DNA from: Cupriavidus sp. MP-37
Lineage (GTDB): Bacteria; Pseudomonadota; Gammaproteobacteria; Burkholderiales; Burkholderiaceae
Length of the DNA stretch: 64,000 nucleotides
Assembly (NCBI RefSeq): GCF_020618415.1
Contig: NZ_CP085344.1
Coordinates: 1,139,001-1,203,000 of the forward strand
Direction of reading: 5' to 3'
The position numbers were made by a program, and so were the translations under genes. The notes beneath the pieces are model-generated. The model was given only the letters and a program-made list of their open reading frames with translations. It searched no databases and was not told where the DNA came from. Shown here piece after piece: positions 54,805 to 63,761 of this stretch (positions are counted from its first letter, which is position 1; each line of letters starts with the position of its first letter).

Positions 54805-55920
54805 TTACGCGTCGTTGCGCCGGGCGATCAGCCGCAGGTCATCGCCGATCTGCCGGACTTCATGCCAGTGGAACTGCTCGGCATCCTGCAGCCGTGCCAG
54901 CGGCGGCAGGTTGAACATGCCCTGGGCATCGCCGAGCAGCTTGGGCGCGAGGTAGATCAGCAGTTCGTCGGCGCAGTGCTCGCGCACCAGCGAACCATTG
55001 AGCTTGAAGCCCGCCTCGACGTGCAATTCGTTGATGCCGCGGCGGCCGAGCTCTTCCAGCATGCGGCGCAATTCGACCTTGCCGTGCGGGTTGGGCAGCA
55101 CCACGACTTCAGCGCCGCGGCCCTCCAGCGCGCGCTGGCGCTGCCGGTCTTCCACCGCGCAGAACACCAGCACGGGCCGGGCGAACTCGCCCGTGGCAGG
55201 CGTCAGGATCTGCGCGTCGAGCGGCACTTCGAGCCGGGAATCGACCAGCACCCGCTGCGGCTGGCGCGGCGTGTCAATGGCGCGCACGGTCAGCGCGGGA
55301 TTGTCGTCGCGCACGGTACCGATCCCGGTCAGGATGGCGCAGGCGCGCGCACGCCAGGCGTGGCCGTCGTCGCGCGCGGCCTGGCCGGTGATCCACTGGC
55401 TGGTGCCGTCATGCAGCGCGGTGCCGCCGTCCATCGACGCCGCCACCTTGACGCGTACCCACGGCAGCCCGCGCGTCATGCGCGAGACGAAGCCGATATT
55501 CAGGTCGCGCGCCTCCTTTTCCAGCAGGCCGCAGCGCACGTCGATGCCGGCATCGCGCAGGCGCTGCAGGCCACGTCCGGAGACCGACGGATTGGGGTCT
55601 TCCATCGCCGCCACCACGCGCGCCACGCCCGCGCGCACCAGCGCATCGGCGCATGGCGGCGTGCGCCCGAAATGGCTGCACGGCTCCAGCGTGACATAGG
55701 CGGTGGCGCCGGCCGGATCGAGCCCGCGCGACAGCGCGTCTTTCATTGCCTGGATCTCGGCATGGTCCTGCCCGGCCGGCTGGGTGAAGCCCTGTCCGAT
55801 GACCTGGCCAGCCTTGATCAGCACGCAGCCGACGCGAGGGTTGGGCGTGGTGTTGAACATGCCCCGCGCGGCGAGCGCGAGCGCCTGTTGCATGGCGGCG
55901 TGGTCGGTATCGGAAAACAT
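54805..55920 (-). CDS. ribD: Bifunctional diaminohydroxyphosphoribosylaminopyrimidine deaminase / 5-amino-6-(5-phosphoribosylamino)uracil reductase
   Basis: 371 aa. The N-terminal deaminase has the zinc motifs HAEIQAM and PCSHFGRTPPCADALV, with TPNPRVGCVL before. The C-terminal reductase has PWVRVKVAASMDGGTAL, SQWITG and GINELHVEAG. It catalyses steps two and three of riboflavin synthesis. ATG 55920 begins the conserved part (MFSDTDHAAMQQALALAARG). It lies 52 nt after a pseudopilin gene on the same strand, perhaps read from the pilin promoter or its own. Confidence 0.95.
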   Translation of the reverse strand: MFSDTDHAAMQQALALAARGMFNTTPNPRVGCVLIKAGQVIGQGFTQPAGQDHAEIQAMKDALSRGLDPAGATAYVTLEPCSHFGRTPPCADALVRAGVARVVAAMEDPNPSVSGRGLQRLRDAGIDVRCGLLEKEARDLNIGFVSRMTRGLPWVRVKVAASMDGGTALHDGTSQWITGQAARDDGHAWRARACAILTGIGTVRDDNPALTVRAIDTPRQPQRVLVDSRLEVPLDAQILTPATGEFARPVLVFCAVEDRQRQRALEGRGAEVVVLPNPHGKVELRRMLEELGRRGINELHVEAGFKLNGSLVREHCADELLIYLAPKLLGDAQGMFNLPPLARLQDAEQFHWHEVRQIGDDLRLIARRNDA

Positions 55921-55972
55921 TCGGCGATCGGGTGGGCCTTGGCGCTGCGATTGGGGTGACAGGGCAGCCGGG

Positions 55973-56551
55973 TCATGGCGGTTCGGAGGATTCCGCCGCC
56001 TCGCAGTCAGCGTCGCGGCCGGGTGTGCAGAGTCGGATACGTCCCTGCGCGCCCAGCCTGACTTGCCGCTGCTCGCCACGGCAGCCAAGCGTGAAGGTGG
56101 CGGCCTGGAAACCGCCCTGTTCAGATCGAGAGTATCCCACAGGCAGGAATTTCAGCACATTGGCGCCGCGCACGGTCTGCCGCAGCGTCACGGACAGGCA
56201 AGGCATGCCCGGCTCGACGACGGCAAGCACCGCCTGTCGGTCCGGGCCGGCGCCGGCCGTCACCAGTTGCCAGCCCGCACTCAGCGTGGTCTCGCCCGGC
56301 AGCGGCTGCAGCGTCACCTCGATGCGGCGTGACAGCGCGGTGGCGCGTGCCAGCGCGAGCGACATCGCCAGCCGGTCGGCCGCGAGCGTGACCTGCTGGC
56401 GCGCGAGCATGCCGCTGAAAACCGGATAGGCCGCGGCCGAGAGCACGCCAAGAACGGCCAGGCTGGCGACCAGTTCGACCAGCGTCAGGCCACCAATGGT
56501 CAGGCCATCAGTTCGGCGATGCTTGGCGGCATCCGGGCGCATGTCCATCAT
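55973..56551 (-). CDS. fimT: FimT/GspH-like pseudopilin
   Basis: 192 aa. The prepilin leader ends IGG followed by LTLVELVASLAVLGVLSAAAYPVFSGM (G/LTLVE cleavage and the Glu5 helix). The rest has the GspH beta fold. ATG 56551 is in the usual position after the pilE stop, with GAGGG upstream; alternatives are 56548 and 56542. A minor pilin initiates type IV pilus assembly. Last pilin gene of the minus-strand operon. Confidence 0.88.
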   Translation of the reverse strand: MMDMRPDAAKHRRTDGLTIGGLTLVELVASLAVLGVLSAAAYPVFSGMLARQQVTLAADRLAMSLALARATALSRRIEVTLQPLPGETTLSAGWQLVTAGAGPDRQAVLAVVEPGMPCLSVTLRQTVRGANVLKFLPVGYSRSEQGGFQAATFTLGCRGEQRQVRLGAQGRIRLCTPGRDADCEAAESSEPP

Positions 56552-56556
56552 GGCCC

Positions 56557-57012
56557 TCAGCAGTCGGGCGGCAGCGGCTGCGGCACCGTGCCGTCGGGCT
56601 GCGCCAGCCACTGGCCGGTGCTGCGCAGGATCAGCGTGCCACATTCAGGATCGGCGGCTTGCGGCGCGGCGCGGAGTTCGACGCAGGTGTCCAGCGTGGC
56701 CTGCGGACACGCGCCGGCGCTGACCAGATGGCGCACGGGGCCGCTCGCTGGCACGGGCAGCGGCCATGCGCCGGCAACCAGGTCCGACCCGGGCGCGGCG
56801 GCATAGGTCATGGCCTCGAGCGCGTGCCGCTCGAGCTGCAGCATGGCGCCGGTCAGCGCGGCGCGGGCCTGCGCGCGCCAGCCTCGCGCCAGATGACGGT
56901 GCCATGTGGGCACGGCGATGGCCGCGAGGATGGCCAGCACGGCCAGCGCCGCCACCAGCTCGATCAGGCTGAAGCCGCGCCGGCGCCGGCAAGCCGATGC
57001 CAGGGTCGTCAT
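56557..57012 (-). CDS. pilE: PilE-like type IV minor pilin
   Basis: 151 aa. Short leader, G|FSLIELVAALAVLAILAAIAVPTWHRHL with Glu5. The C-terminal part has paired Cys residues for the pilin D-loop (CPQATLDTC and CGTL). ATG 57012 overlaps the pilY1-like stop. In Pseudomonas the pilE of this operon is a minor pilin that primes the pilus. Confidence 0.9.
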   Translation of the reverse strand: MTTLASACRRRRGFSLIELVAALAVLAILAAIAVPTWHRHLARGWRAQARAALTGAMLQLERHALEAMTYAAAPGSDLVAGAWPLPVPASGPVRHLVSAGACPQATLDTCVELRAAPQAADPECGTLILRSTGQWLAQPDGTVPQPLPPDC

Positions 57013-58844
57013 GGTGAATCCTCTCGTGCCGGGCCGACGATCTCGCGCCAGCGCAGACGCCCGGTGCGGCGCGTGGCCACGGTTTGCGCGACGCGCGTGA
57101 CGGCGTTGCCGGTGGCCGACCACACCGAGAGCGCAAACGCCTCGCGCCCGGCGCCGCCCGCTTGTGCCGGCGTGCCGGGCAATTCGGTGCGGGTCGCGAA
57201 CACGCTGGCCTCCGGGGGCAGCAACTGGCCGGTGGCGACCAGCAGGCGCTCGCCGGTGCTGCGCTGGGCGACCGATTCCCCGGTTGCCGCCAGCACCAGG
57301 TAGCTGCGCTGCGCGCCATCGGGCGTGCGTGTCACGAACAACAGATAGCCGGGGAATATCGGCTGGATCTCGACCAGCTGTTCGCCGGCATGCGGCAGGG
57401 TCAGGCGCCAGCCGACATCCTCCGCGCCACCCGCGAGCGCGCGCAGGATATGGCCGTTGTCGGCGGCCTGGGTCGCGACCTGCCGCAGCGTGCGCGAGGT
57501 GGCGCTGCGGGCAGCAAGGTCGTCGGGCACCGCGGCCAGTTCGTTGCCGGCGCCGTAGATCACCACGGGCGCCGTCGCGGATCCAAGCAACACCGGGGCT
57601 TCTTCCACAGCCGGTTGCGTCGACGCCTGGACCCGATGCAGGCATGCCGCGGCAGGGCCGGCGCCTGCCTGCGGCGCGTCGGCGAGCGGGAAGCGCCAGA
57701 GCTGGCCGGCATCGTCGCTGGCATAGGCAATGAGCGCGGCGCCGGTGATATCGGACAGCACGCTGACCGCCACGAGCTGGCTGGCCGCAGGTTCGCCCCG
57801 GCAATCGCGTTCCGGCAACGGCAAGGTGCGGATGGCGTACCGGCCGGCCCATGCGGTGCCGGGCGGCTTGTCCAGGGGCAGCAAGGCAAGTCCGGCACGG
57901 GCGGCGCTTGCCGCGCCATTGGTGCCGGCACCGATGATCGCCACCGCGAACCAGCGCAACCCCTCCGGGCCACGGATGCCGGCGGCGCGTACCGGCCCGC
58001 GCGCGGCCAGCGGCAGGATGTCGCTCGTGGTGGCTTCCCATATCGGCACGAACGGCATCGGGCCGTCGGGATCGGACACGTCGAGCACAAAAGCCGCCGG
58101 GGGATTGCCAGCGCCAGCCTTGGCCGGGATGCCGCATAGCAAGACCGTGCGCCATTCGCCGCGGATGGTCACATCCTGCGCTTCTGGGCGCGGACACGGC
58201 GGCGGCAGCGTCGGTGCGCCGGCAGCCGTCATGGCCACGGCATAGGGCAGCAGCGCGCCAGGCAGGTACGCGGCCCGCTCCTCGCCAGTCGCGGCATCGA
58301 AGGCGTGCAGCAGGCCGTCGCTGGTGCCCAGCCAGGCCAAGTGCGGGCGCAGGCTGTAGCGCAGGCGAAAGGCGGCGTGGCCGGGCTTGCCGGGCGACCA
58401 TGCGGGCGGTGCCACCACCCGTACCCGCGCGCCCGCCGCATGGCCCAGGCGCGTATCGCGCGGGCGCAGGCCGGCGTGGCCCTGGTCCCCGCGCAGCCAG
58501 TCCAGCGCGGCACGGTCCGCATCGGGCAAGACATCGGCCACGGCATCCCATTGCAGCGGCATGGCGCGCGCCGTCTCGCCGGCCGCTGCCGCATACGTAA
58601 ATATCCGCCGCGATGCCGCCGTCCGGTGGTCGAGGCGAGCGCCGGCCTCCCACAGCGCCGGCGACGGTGCCTGGGCCAGATCCTGCCAGCCGAGCGCGAA
58701 CAGGCGCCCGGTCCACGGATACGCGCCGTTGGTGGTCCGGTAGGCCAGCGGCAGCCACCCCGCTTCCGACCCGGCGGCGTGGCACGCCGGGGCAAGCACC
58801 AAGGCGAGGCAGACGAGCGCACAGCGGACGGCGAGGCTGATCAT
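57009..58844 (-). CDS. Shortened PilY1/PilC-like pilus tip protein
   Basis: 611 aa with a signal peptide (MISLAVRCALVCLALVLAPACHA). It has the propeller signature HLAWLGTSDGLLHAFDAATGEERAAYLPGALLP near residue 165-200, and GTNGAASAARAGLALL and YASDDAGQLWRF later. It covers only the C-terminal beta-propeller half of full-length PilY1 (typically over 1000 aa), without the von Willebrand-like N-domain. Overlaps pilX and pilE (ATGA). May regulate pilus extension only. Confidence 0.85.
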   Translation of the reverse strand: MISLAVRCALVCLALVLAPACHAAGSEAGWLPLAYRTTNGAYPWTGRLFALGWQDLAQAPSPALWEAGARLDHRTAASRRIFTYAAAAGETARAMPLQWDAVADVLPDADRAALDWLRGDQGHAGLRPRDTRLGHAAGARVRVVAPPAWSPGKPGHAAFRLRYSLRPHLAWLGTSDGLLHAFDAATGEERAAYLPGALLPYAVAMTAAGAPTLPPPCPRPEAQDVTIRGEWRTVLLCGIPAKAGAGNPPAAFVLDVSDPDGPMPFVPIWEATTSDILPLAARGPVRAAGIRGPEGLRWFAVAIIGAGTNGAASAARAGLALLPLDKPPGTAWAGRYAIRTLPLPERDCRGEPAASQLVAVSVLSDITGAALIAYASDDAGQLWRFPLADAPQAGAGPAAACLHRVQASTQPAVEEAPVLLGSATAPVVIYGAGNELAAVPDDLAARSATSRTLRQVATQAADNGHILRALAGGAEDVGWRLTLPHAGEQLVEIQPIFPGYLLFVTRTPDGAQRSYLVLAATGESVAQRSTGERLLVATGQLLPPEASVFATRTELPGTPAQAGGAGREAFALSVWSATGNAVTRVAQTVATRRTGRLRWREIVGPAREDSP

Positions 58845-59446
58845 GGCTGGATCACGCTTTGCAACACGGCGCGTACCGCGCGGGTGTGGCCGAAGCCGAT
58901 GGCGGTCACGCGGATCCGCGGTGCCGGGGCGAGGGCGCCAGCGGGATCCGGCGCGCTGTAGCCGGCCGGCGCTTCGTCCAGGATCTCCGCGAGATAGCGC
59001 GGCGGCGCCTGCGTTGCGGCGGCGCCAGCCGGCGGCGTCGGCAGGGCGGCGCCGGTAAAGCGCCCCAAGGGCACGCCGATGGCGTCGACGTCGGCATCGG
59101 CGCGCAGCCACGGTTGCCACACCGGCGGCCCGGACACCGGGGGCCGGCAGATGCCGGCCTGCTGGCCGCTGCCGCAGTAACCCGGCGGCGGCCACAGGCC
59201 CAGGCGATCCGGCCTGTCCGGCGCTGCCGCGGCGGCCAGCAGTTCGGCCTCGCCGTCGCGCAGGGCGGCCTCGGCGGCGCGGAAGGCGAGTTCGCGCTCG
59301 CGCTGCATCACGGCAAGCTGCCGGCCGGACAGCAGCATCTGCAGCGTGGCGGCCGTGATCAGCACCACCATCAGCAGCAGGGTGGCGCACAGCAGCAGCG
59401 TGACGGTGCCGGCCTGGCGCGGGTGTGCGGGGCGGCGCGCTAGCAC
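58841..59446 (-). CDS. pilX: PilX-like minor pilin
   Basis: 201 aa. The hydrophobic start is AGTVTLLLCATLLLMVVLITAATLQML, as in PilX_N proteins, which are processed at a non-Gly site. GTG 59446 overlaps the pilW stop (TAG) and has AGGAG upstream. The C-terminus holds Cys (YCGSGQ). ATGA overlap with the PilY1-like gene. Confidence 0.82.
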   Translation of the reverse strand: MLARRPAHPRQAGTVTLLLCATLLLMVVLITAATLQMLLSGRQLAVMQRERELAFRAAEAALRDGEAELLAAAAAPDRPDRLGLWPPPGYCGSGQQAGICRPPVSGPPVWQPWLRADADVDAIGVPLGRFTGAALPTPPAGAAATQAPPRYLAEILDEAPAGYSAPDPAGALAPAPRIRVTAIGFGHTRAVRAVLQSVIQP

Positions 59447-60387
59447 AGCGTCTCCTGGCAGCGGGGCGCATTGCGCAGCCGTACCGTGGCGGCGAACACG
59501 CGCTGTGCCGTGCCTGCCTTCGCCGCCGCAGCGGGCGGCAGGTCTCCGGCTGCGGTGCCGGCCGGCCACGCCGCGCCCGAGGCGCTGCCCGGCACTGGCG
59601 TGGCCGAGCCCGGCCGGTCGCCCTGCACGGCCATGGCGATCTGGACCGCGACCACGCGTTGCCAGGCGGCTTCGCCCAGCGCAAGGACCGCCGATGCCGT
59701 CTCGAAGCGTTCGGGCCGGCCGTCCTGGTCCATATCCAGCCCATAGCGCAATTGCAGCGATGCCACGCCGCGCACCAGCGCGCCCGAGGTCCAGCCGCTG
59801 CCGTCGATCAGGCCATTGCGGCGGGCCGGGTAACGGCACAGCAATTGCGGCACGCCATCGGCGCCAGCCGCCACATAGAGCAGGTTCTCCGCGACATGGC
59901 CCGCGCTGGCTTCGACGCCTGCCGGGCGGGCCGCGACCGGATAGCCGCTGCAATCGGTCATGGTGTCGTCCGGCTGCGCCGGCGCAGCAGGCTGGCCGCT
60001 GCCGCTGAAGCGGACCAGCAGCGCGTCGCCCTGGCCGACGGCAGCCTTGGCGCAGGCAGGCACGGCCGCGATGGCAGGTTGTCCGCAATTGTCCGCACCG
60101 CTGACAACGGGCAGGGCGGGGTTGACGGGGTTGGGGCTGCCGGAGGCAGGCTCGCCCGGCCACCCGGCCTGCCGTAGCAGCGTGGTGACGATGGCCAGCG
60201 CGCGCTGGCCGCGTTCCTCGATCAGCACGCGGTCGGTGGTGGCGCGATATGCCGCATGCGCGGCCAGCAAGGCGGCGCCGGCCGCGGCAGCGGCGATCAG
60301 GCCCAACGCCAGGCCGACCATCAATTCGACCAGCGAGAAGCCGCGCGTGCGGGCGAGCCCGGTCCGCATGCGCATGGGCGCGCTCAT
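59440..60387 (-). CDS. pilW: PilW-like minor pilin
   Basis: 315 aa. Short leader, then G|FSLVELMVGLALGLIAAAAAG with Glu5, the PilW pattern. The long C-terminal region includes DMDQDGRPERFE and several Cys. ATG 60387 has AGGAGG 7 nt upstream and overlaps the pilV stop. Part of the minor pilin priming complex with PilVX and PilY1. Confidence 0.88.
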   Translation of the reverse strand: MSAPMRMRTGLARTRGFSLVELMVGLALGLIAAAAAGAALLAAHAAYRATTDRVLIEERGQRALAIVTTLLRQAGWPGEPASGSPNPVNPALPVVSGADNCGQPAIAAVPACAKAAVGQGDALLVRFSGSGQPAAPAQPDDTMTDCSGYPVAARPAGVEASAGHVAENLLYVAAGADGVPQLLCRYPARRNGLIDGSGWTSGALVRGVASLQLRYGLDMDQDGRPERFETASAVLALGEAAWQRVVAVQIAMAVQGDRPGSATPVPGSASGAAWPAGTAAGDLPPAAAAKAGTAQRVFAATVRLRNAPRCQETLC

Positions 60388-60713
60388 GGACCGCCTCCTA
60401 TCGCAGCGGCTGGCGCGCAGCCGCCGGCAGCCGGCATCGGCACGATGGCGGCGACCGCGGTGGCCAGGGGTGCCGCGCAGCGGCCCAGTTCGGCATCGTC
60501 GGCCGCGCTGCGCGTGGCCTGCGCCAGGTGCTCCAGCTGGCGCAGCCAGCCCAGGCCGGTGGTGCCGAGCACCGTCATCGGCAGCAGTCCGGCAAGTACG
60601 ATGGACAAGGCGCCGAGCGCCTCGATCAAGGCGTAGGCGCGCTGGCGCCTGGGTTGCGGGATGGGCGGCGGCGTTCGACGCCGGGTTGCGGGTAAGGGCA
60701 AGGCACAGGACAT
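60384..60713 (-). CDS. pilV: PilV-like minor pilin (short, atypical leader)
   Basis: 109 aa, shorter than usual. The hydrophobic helix is YALIEALGALSIVLAGLLPM with Glu5. The residue before the cleavage site is Ala, not Gly (RQRA|YALIE). It is the first gene of the minus operon, divergent from a second minor pilin operon. The C-terminus is Pro/Ala rich. Confidence 0.78.
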   Translation of the reverse strand: MSCALPLPATRRRTPPPIPQPRRQRAYALIEALGALSIVLAGLLPMTVLGTTGLGWLRQLEHLAQATRSAADDAELGRCAAPLATAVAAIVPMPAAGGCAPAAAIGGGP

Positions 60714-61256
60714 GGCACGGGCTGTGAAGGCGACGGGCCAAGATTAGCGAGCCGTCCCGGCCGCGAACGTGCCCAAACGTAAAGCGGGGATATCTGCACC
60801 ATTGTGTTAAGCGACGGCATTCGTGCCCGATCGCCACGCTTGCTTCCGGCCAGTTGCGGCGGCCCAACGCCTTGCCGCCCCGGCCGCCGGTCGCTGCGCG
60901 CTGCAATTGACAGGAATTATCAAATTCCCACTATCGCGGGTGTTGCAAAGTCGTAACGATTGCGCTATTCGATTGCGCTATCCGCGGTATCCCGTTGCCG
61001 ATCCACGCAGGCGGCAGCGCGGCATAGAACAAGAATTTTCGGGTGCGGGCCGGGCCGTTCCGCCGTCAGAGCGGGGTGCCTTGCCCAGATAAAAAAAGCC
61101 ATTAATCGGGGGTCAACATGCATCGGGTCATCCTGGCAGTTCCTTGTCCATCGGCGGCGGCACCTCTGCCCGCGCGCTGACATGCCGGCGACGGTTCGCC
61201 TTCGCGAGACCGCGCCCTCCCGCCTTCACCACGATGTGGCCATGCCCGGCCCGGGC
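60714..61256. other. Divergent control region between two minor pilin operons
   Basis: 543 nt separating divergent operons. It contains TTGACA (60906-60911) running into the palindrome GGAATT-ATCA-AATTCC (60913-60928) and a direct repeat of CGATTGCGCTAT (60957-60968, 60970-60981; period 13). An A-rich block lies near 61089. A 20-codon open frame begins at ATG 61118 with an upstream CGGGGG. No complete consensus promoter is certain. Confidence 0.55.
60957..60981. repeat. Tandem 12-bp direct repeat in the pilin control region
   Basis: Two copies of CGATTGCGCTAT separated by one T. The 13-bp period and placement suggest a paired binding site for a regulator; the protein is unknown. Confidence 0.5.
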
Positions 61257-61886
61257 ATGGCTGCGCGCATGGCTGGCAGCGGCAGCGGCATTCGCAACCA
61301 TCTGCATCGCTGCCGGAGCGGCGCTGGCGCCAGCCCGCCGGCATCGCGCCGGCGCTGCCGCGGGCTGACGCTGGTCGAGCTGATGGCAGTGGTGGTGATG
61401 GTGGCGATCCTCGCCGCGATCGGCACGCCTTCGTTCGTCTCGCTGCTGCGCAACAGCCGGGTGGACAGCGAAATCCAGTCGATGGTCGGCACCCTGCAGC
61501 TCGCGCGCAGCGAGGCCATCAAGCGTGGCTTGCCGGTCAGCGTGTGCCCGTCCGCCAATGGCACCGCGTGCCTCGGGGCCGGCACCTGGGCGCGCGGCTG
61601 GATCGCCTTCGTCGACCGCAATGCCTCAGGAACGGTGGACGCGGCGCCGCCGGCCGACGAGGTGCTGCACTACCGCGCCGGCTGGTCCGCCACCGACACC
61701 TTCACCACGCCCGCCAACGCGACCTTCCTGACCTACAACCGCGATGGCTTTGCCGTGCTGCCCGCCGGCGCGCTGACCATGACCCTGCACACCAGTCCGG
61801 TGGCCGCCGAAGCCACGCGCTGCATCGCCATCAACATTGCCGGCCGGCAGACCATACAGCGCGCGGGGGAGGGCGCATGCCAATGA
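61257..61886 (+). CDS. fimT: FimT/GspH-like pseudopilin
   Basis: About 209 aa; start uncertain (ATG 61257, 61269, or 61182). Prepilin site RCRG|LTLVELMAVVVMVAILAAIGTPSFVSLL with Glu5, then the GspH-type motif NSRVDSEIQSMVGTLQLARSEAIKRG. The leader from 61257 would be about 35 residues, longer than usual. It starts the plus-strand minor pilin operon and ends in an ATGA overlap with pilV. Confidence 0.85.
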   Translation: MAARMAGSGSGIRNHLHRCRSGAGASPPASRRRCRGLTLVELMAVVVMVAILAAIGTPSFVSLLRNSRVDSEIQSMVGTLQLARSEAIKRGLPVSVCPSANGTACLGAGTWARGWIAFVDRNASGTVDAAPPADEVLHYRAGWSATDTFTTPANATFLTYNRDGFAVLPAGALTMTLHTSPVAAEATRCIAINIAGRQTIQRAGEGACQ

Positions 61887-62437
61887 CCCGTCGCCAGGGC
61901 CTGCGCGCGCGGCGCAGGGCGCGCGCATTCTCGCTGATCGAGGTGCTGATCACGCTGGTGATCACCTCGGTGGGGTTGCTCGGCCTGGCCAAGATGCAGG
62001 CGGCGGCGCTGGCCAACACGCAGATCGCGCGCGGGCGTTCGCTGGTGGCGCTGCAGCTGGAAAGCCTGGCCGCCGCGATGCATGGCAACCGCGGCTTCTG
62101 GGCGGCGGGCACGGCGCCGGCGACGTTCACGCTGTCCGGCGCGACGGTGACGGACAGCACCGGCGCGCTCAGCGCCGAAGCGCCCGACTGCACCAGCGAG
62201 GCGTGCACGCCGATGCAGATGGCGGCCTATGACGTGCAGCACTGGGCGGCGGAGATGGCGGCGCACTTTCCCACCTACGCCGCGACGGTCAACTGCAGCA
62301 ACGACATCAGCCGCCCGATCCGCTGCAGCCTGAGCGCCACCTGGAGCGAGCACTACCTGGCCTACAACCAGACCACCGCGGCGCAGACCTCGGCCATGGC
62401 CGCCACGCAAAGCCTGACGCTGCACGTCCAGCCATGA
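61883..62437 (+). CDS. pilV: PilV-like minor pilin
   Basis: 184 aa. ATG 61883 overlaps the fimT stop (ATGA); ATG 61877 is an alternative. Leader RRARA|FSLIEVLITLVITSVGLLGLAKMQ with Glu5 is characteristic of PilV. Ala also precedes the cleavage site here. The C-terminal part has CTSEAC and CSND/RCSLS Cys pairs. Followed by pilW with another ATGA overlap. Confidence 0.9.
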   Translation: MTRRQGLRARRRARAFSLIEVLITLVITSVGLLGLAKMQAAALANTQIARGRSLVALQLESLAAAMHGNRGFWAAGTAPATFTLSGATVTDSTGALSAEAPDCTSEACTPMQMAAYDVQHWAAEMAAHFPTYAATVNCSNDISRPIRCSLSATWSEHYLAYNQTTAAQTSAMAATQSLTLHVQP

Positions 62438-63177
62438 GATCCAGACCTCGAATTCCGCGCGGCTTGCCTTGCCGCACGCAGGCCGGTGTTTCGCTGGTCG
62501 AGGTGCTGGTGGCGATGGTGATCGCGCTGTTCATGCTGGCGGCGCTGATGACGGTGTTCCTCAACCTGCGCGGCACCGTGCGCGACCAGGAGCGGCTGGC
62601 CGCGCTGCAGGACAGCGAGCGCCTGGTGATGACGATGCTGGCCAACACGGTGCAGTCGGCGGGGTATTTCCCCGATCCGCTCAACCAGGTGGCGGCGGAC
62701 GCCTTGCCGGCGCTGGCGGGCGGCGCCTTCGGCGATTTCGCCGCGGGGCAGGCCCTCGTCGGGCAATCCGGCGCCGACGGCGCCAGCGATACGCTGACGG
62801 CGCGCTTTGTCACCGCCAGCGGCGACGGCATCATGAACTGCCAGGGCACGGCCAATACCTCGGGCGCCAACGTCGCCTACCTCAACACCTTTGCGGTCAA
62901 TGCCGCCAACGAGCTGACCTGCGCGGTCAACGGCGGCGCGCCGGTGCCGCTGGCCGGCGGCATCACGGCGCTGCGGGTGCGCTACGGCACCGACAGCGGC
63001 AACGGCGGCAACGTCGACACCTACCTGAGCGCCAGCGCCGTCACCGCGGGCGCACTGTGGGGGCAGGTGCGCAGCGCGCGCGTGACGCTGACCTTTGCCA
63101 ACCCCTTCGCCGGCCAGCCCGGCCAGCCGGCCACGCTCGGCTGGACCCAGACCATCAGCCTGATGAACCGCCCATGA
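62434..63177 (+). CDS. pilW: PilW-like minor pilin
   Basis: 247 aa. Leader AG|VSLVEVLVAMVIALFMLAALMTVFLNLRG with Glu5, then QDSERLVMTMLANTVQSAGYFPDP, the PilW pattern. Four-base overlaps with pilV before and pilX after. Confidence 0.9.
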   Translation: MRSRPRIPRGLPCRTQAGVSLVEVLVAMVIALFMLAALMTVFLNLRGTVRDQERLAALQDSERLVMTMLANTVQSAGYFPDPLNQVAADALPALAGGAFGDFAAGQALVGQSGADGASDTLTARFVTASGDGIMNCQGTANTSGANVAYLNTFAVNAANELTCAVNGGAPVPLAGGITALRVRYGTDSGNGGNVDTYLSASAVTAGALWGQVRSARVTLTFANPFAGQPGQPATLGWTQTISLMNRP

Positions 63178-63761
63178 CACGCGCCCAGTCCGCCTGTTTC
63201 CGCGCCGGCGCCGCGCCGCGCGGCTATGTCCTGATCATCGGCCTGCTGTTCCTGCTGATCCTGTCGCTGCTGTCGGTGACGATGTTCCGCGGCTTCGGCC
63301 TGCAGGAGAAGATCGCCGGCAACACCCGCGAGAAGCAGCGCGCGTTCGAGGCCGCGCAGGGCGCGCTGCAATACGGCGAATGGTGGCTGGGGCGCGGCAA
63401 TGGCTCCGCCGGCGCGGCCTGCAATACCGTGATCGATGCCAACGATCCGGCCAACCTGCAGGTCTGCGCCAACGCGCTGGCGGACCCGGCCAACCTGCCG
63501 TGGACGCCGGCCCGGGCCGACTATCTGCCGCCGTCGATGAGCCTCGCGGCGGCCGGCCGCCCGGGAGGGATGACCGGCAACGACATCAACTACGCGCGCG
63601 CGCCCAGCCTCTACATCCACTATCTGGGCTTGTCGCCGGATGGCCTGTCGATGCTGTTCCGCGTGACCGGCGCCGGCTACGGCGGCAGCGACGGCACCGC
63701 CGCGGTGGTGCAGAGCACCTACCAGCTTGGCGCGGGCACCAAAGACCTCGGGAAAGAGTGA
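63174..63761 (+). CDS. pilX: PilX-like minor pilin
   Basis: 195 aa. PilX_N: RGYVLIIGLLFLLILSLLSVTMFRGFGLQEKIAGNTREKQRAFEAAQGALQYGE, which is diagnostic. ATGA overlap with pilW and TGATG with the next gene. Confidence 0.93.
   Translation: MTRAQSACFRAGAAPRGYVLIIGLLFLLILSLLSVTMFRGFGLQEKIAGNTREKQRAFEAAQGALQYGEWWLGRGNGSAGAACNTVIDANDPANLQVCANALADPANLPWTPARADYLPPSMSLAAAGRPGGMTGNDINYARAPSLYIHYLGLSPDGLSMLFRVTGAGYGGSDGTAAVVQSTYQLGAGTKDLGKE

Noticed and set aside
57009..59744. A longer PilY1-like protein extending upstream to 59744
   Set aside because: The upstream part is opposite-phase sequence of pilX and pilW; ATG 58844 has a signal peptide and an ATGA overlap with pilX.
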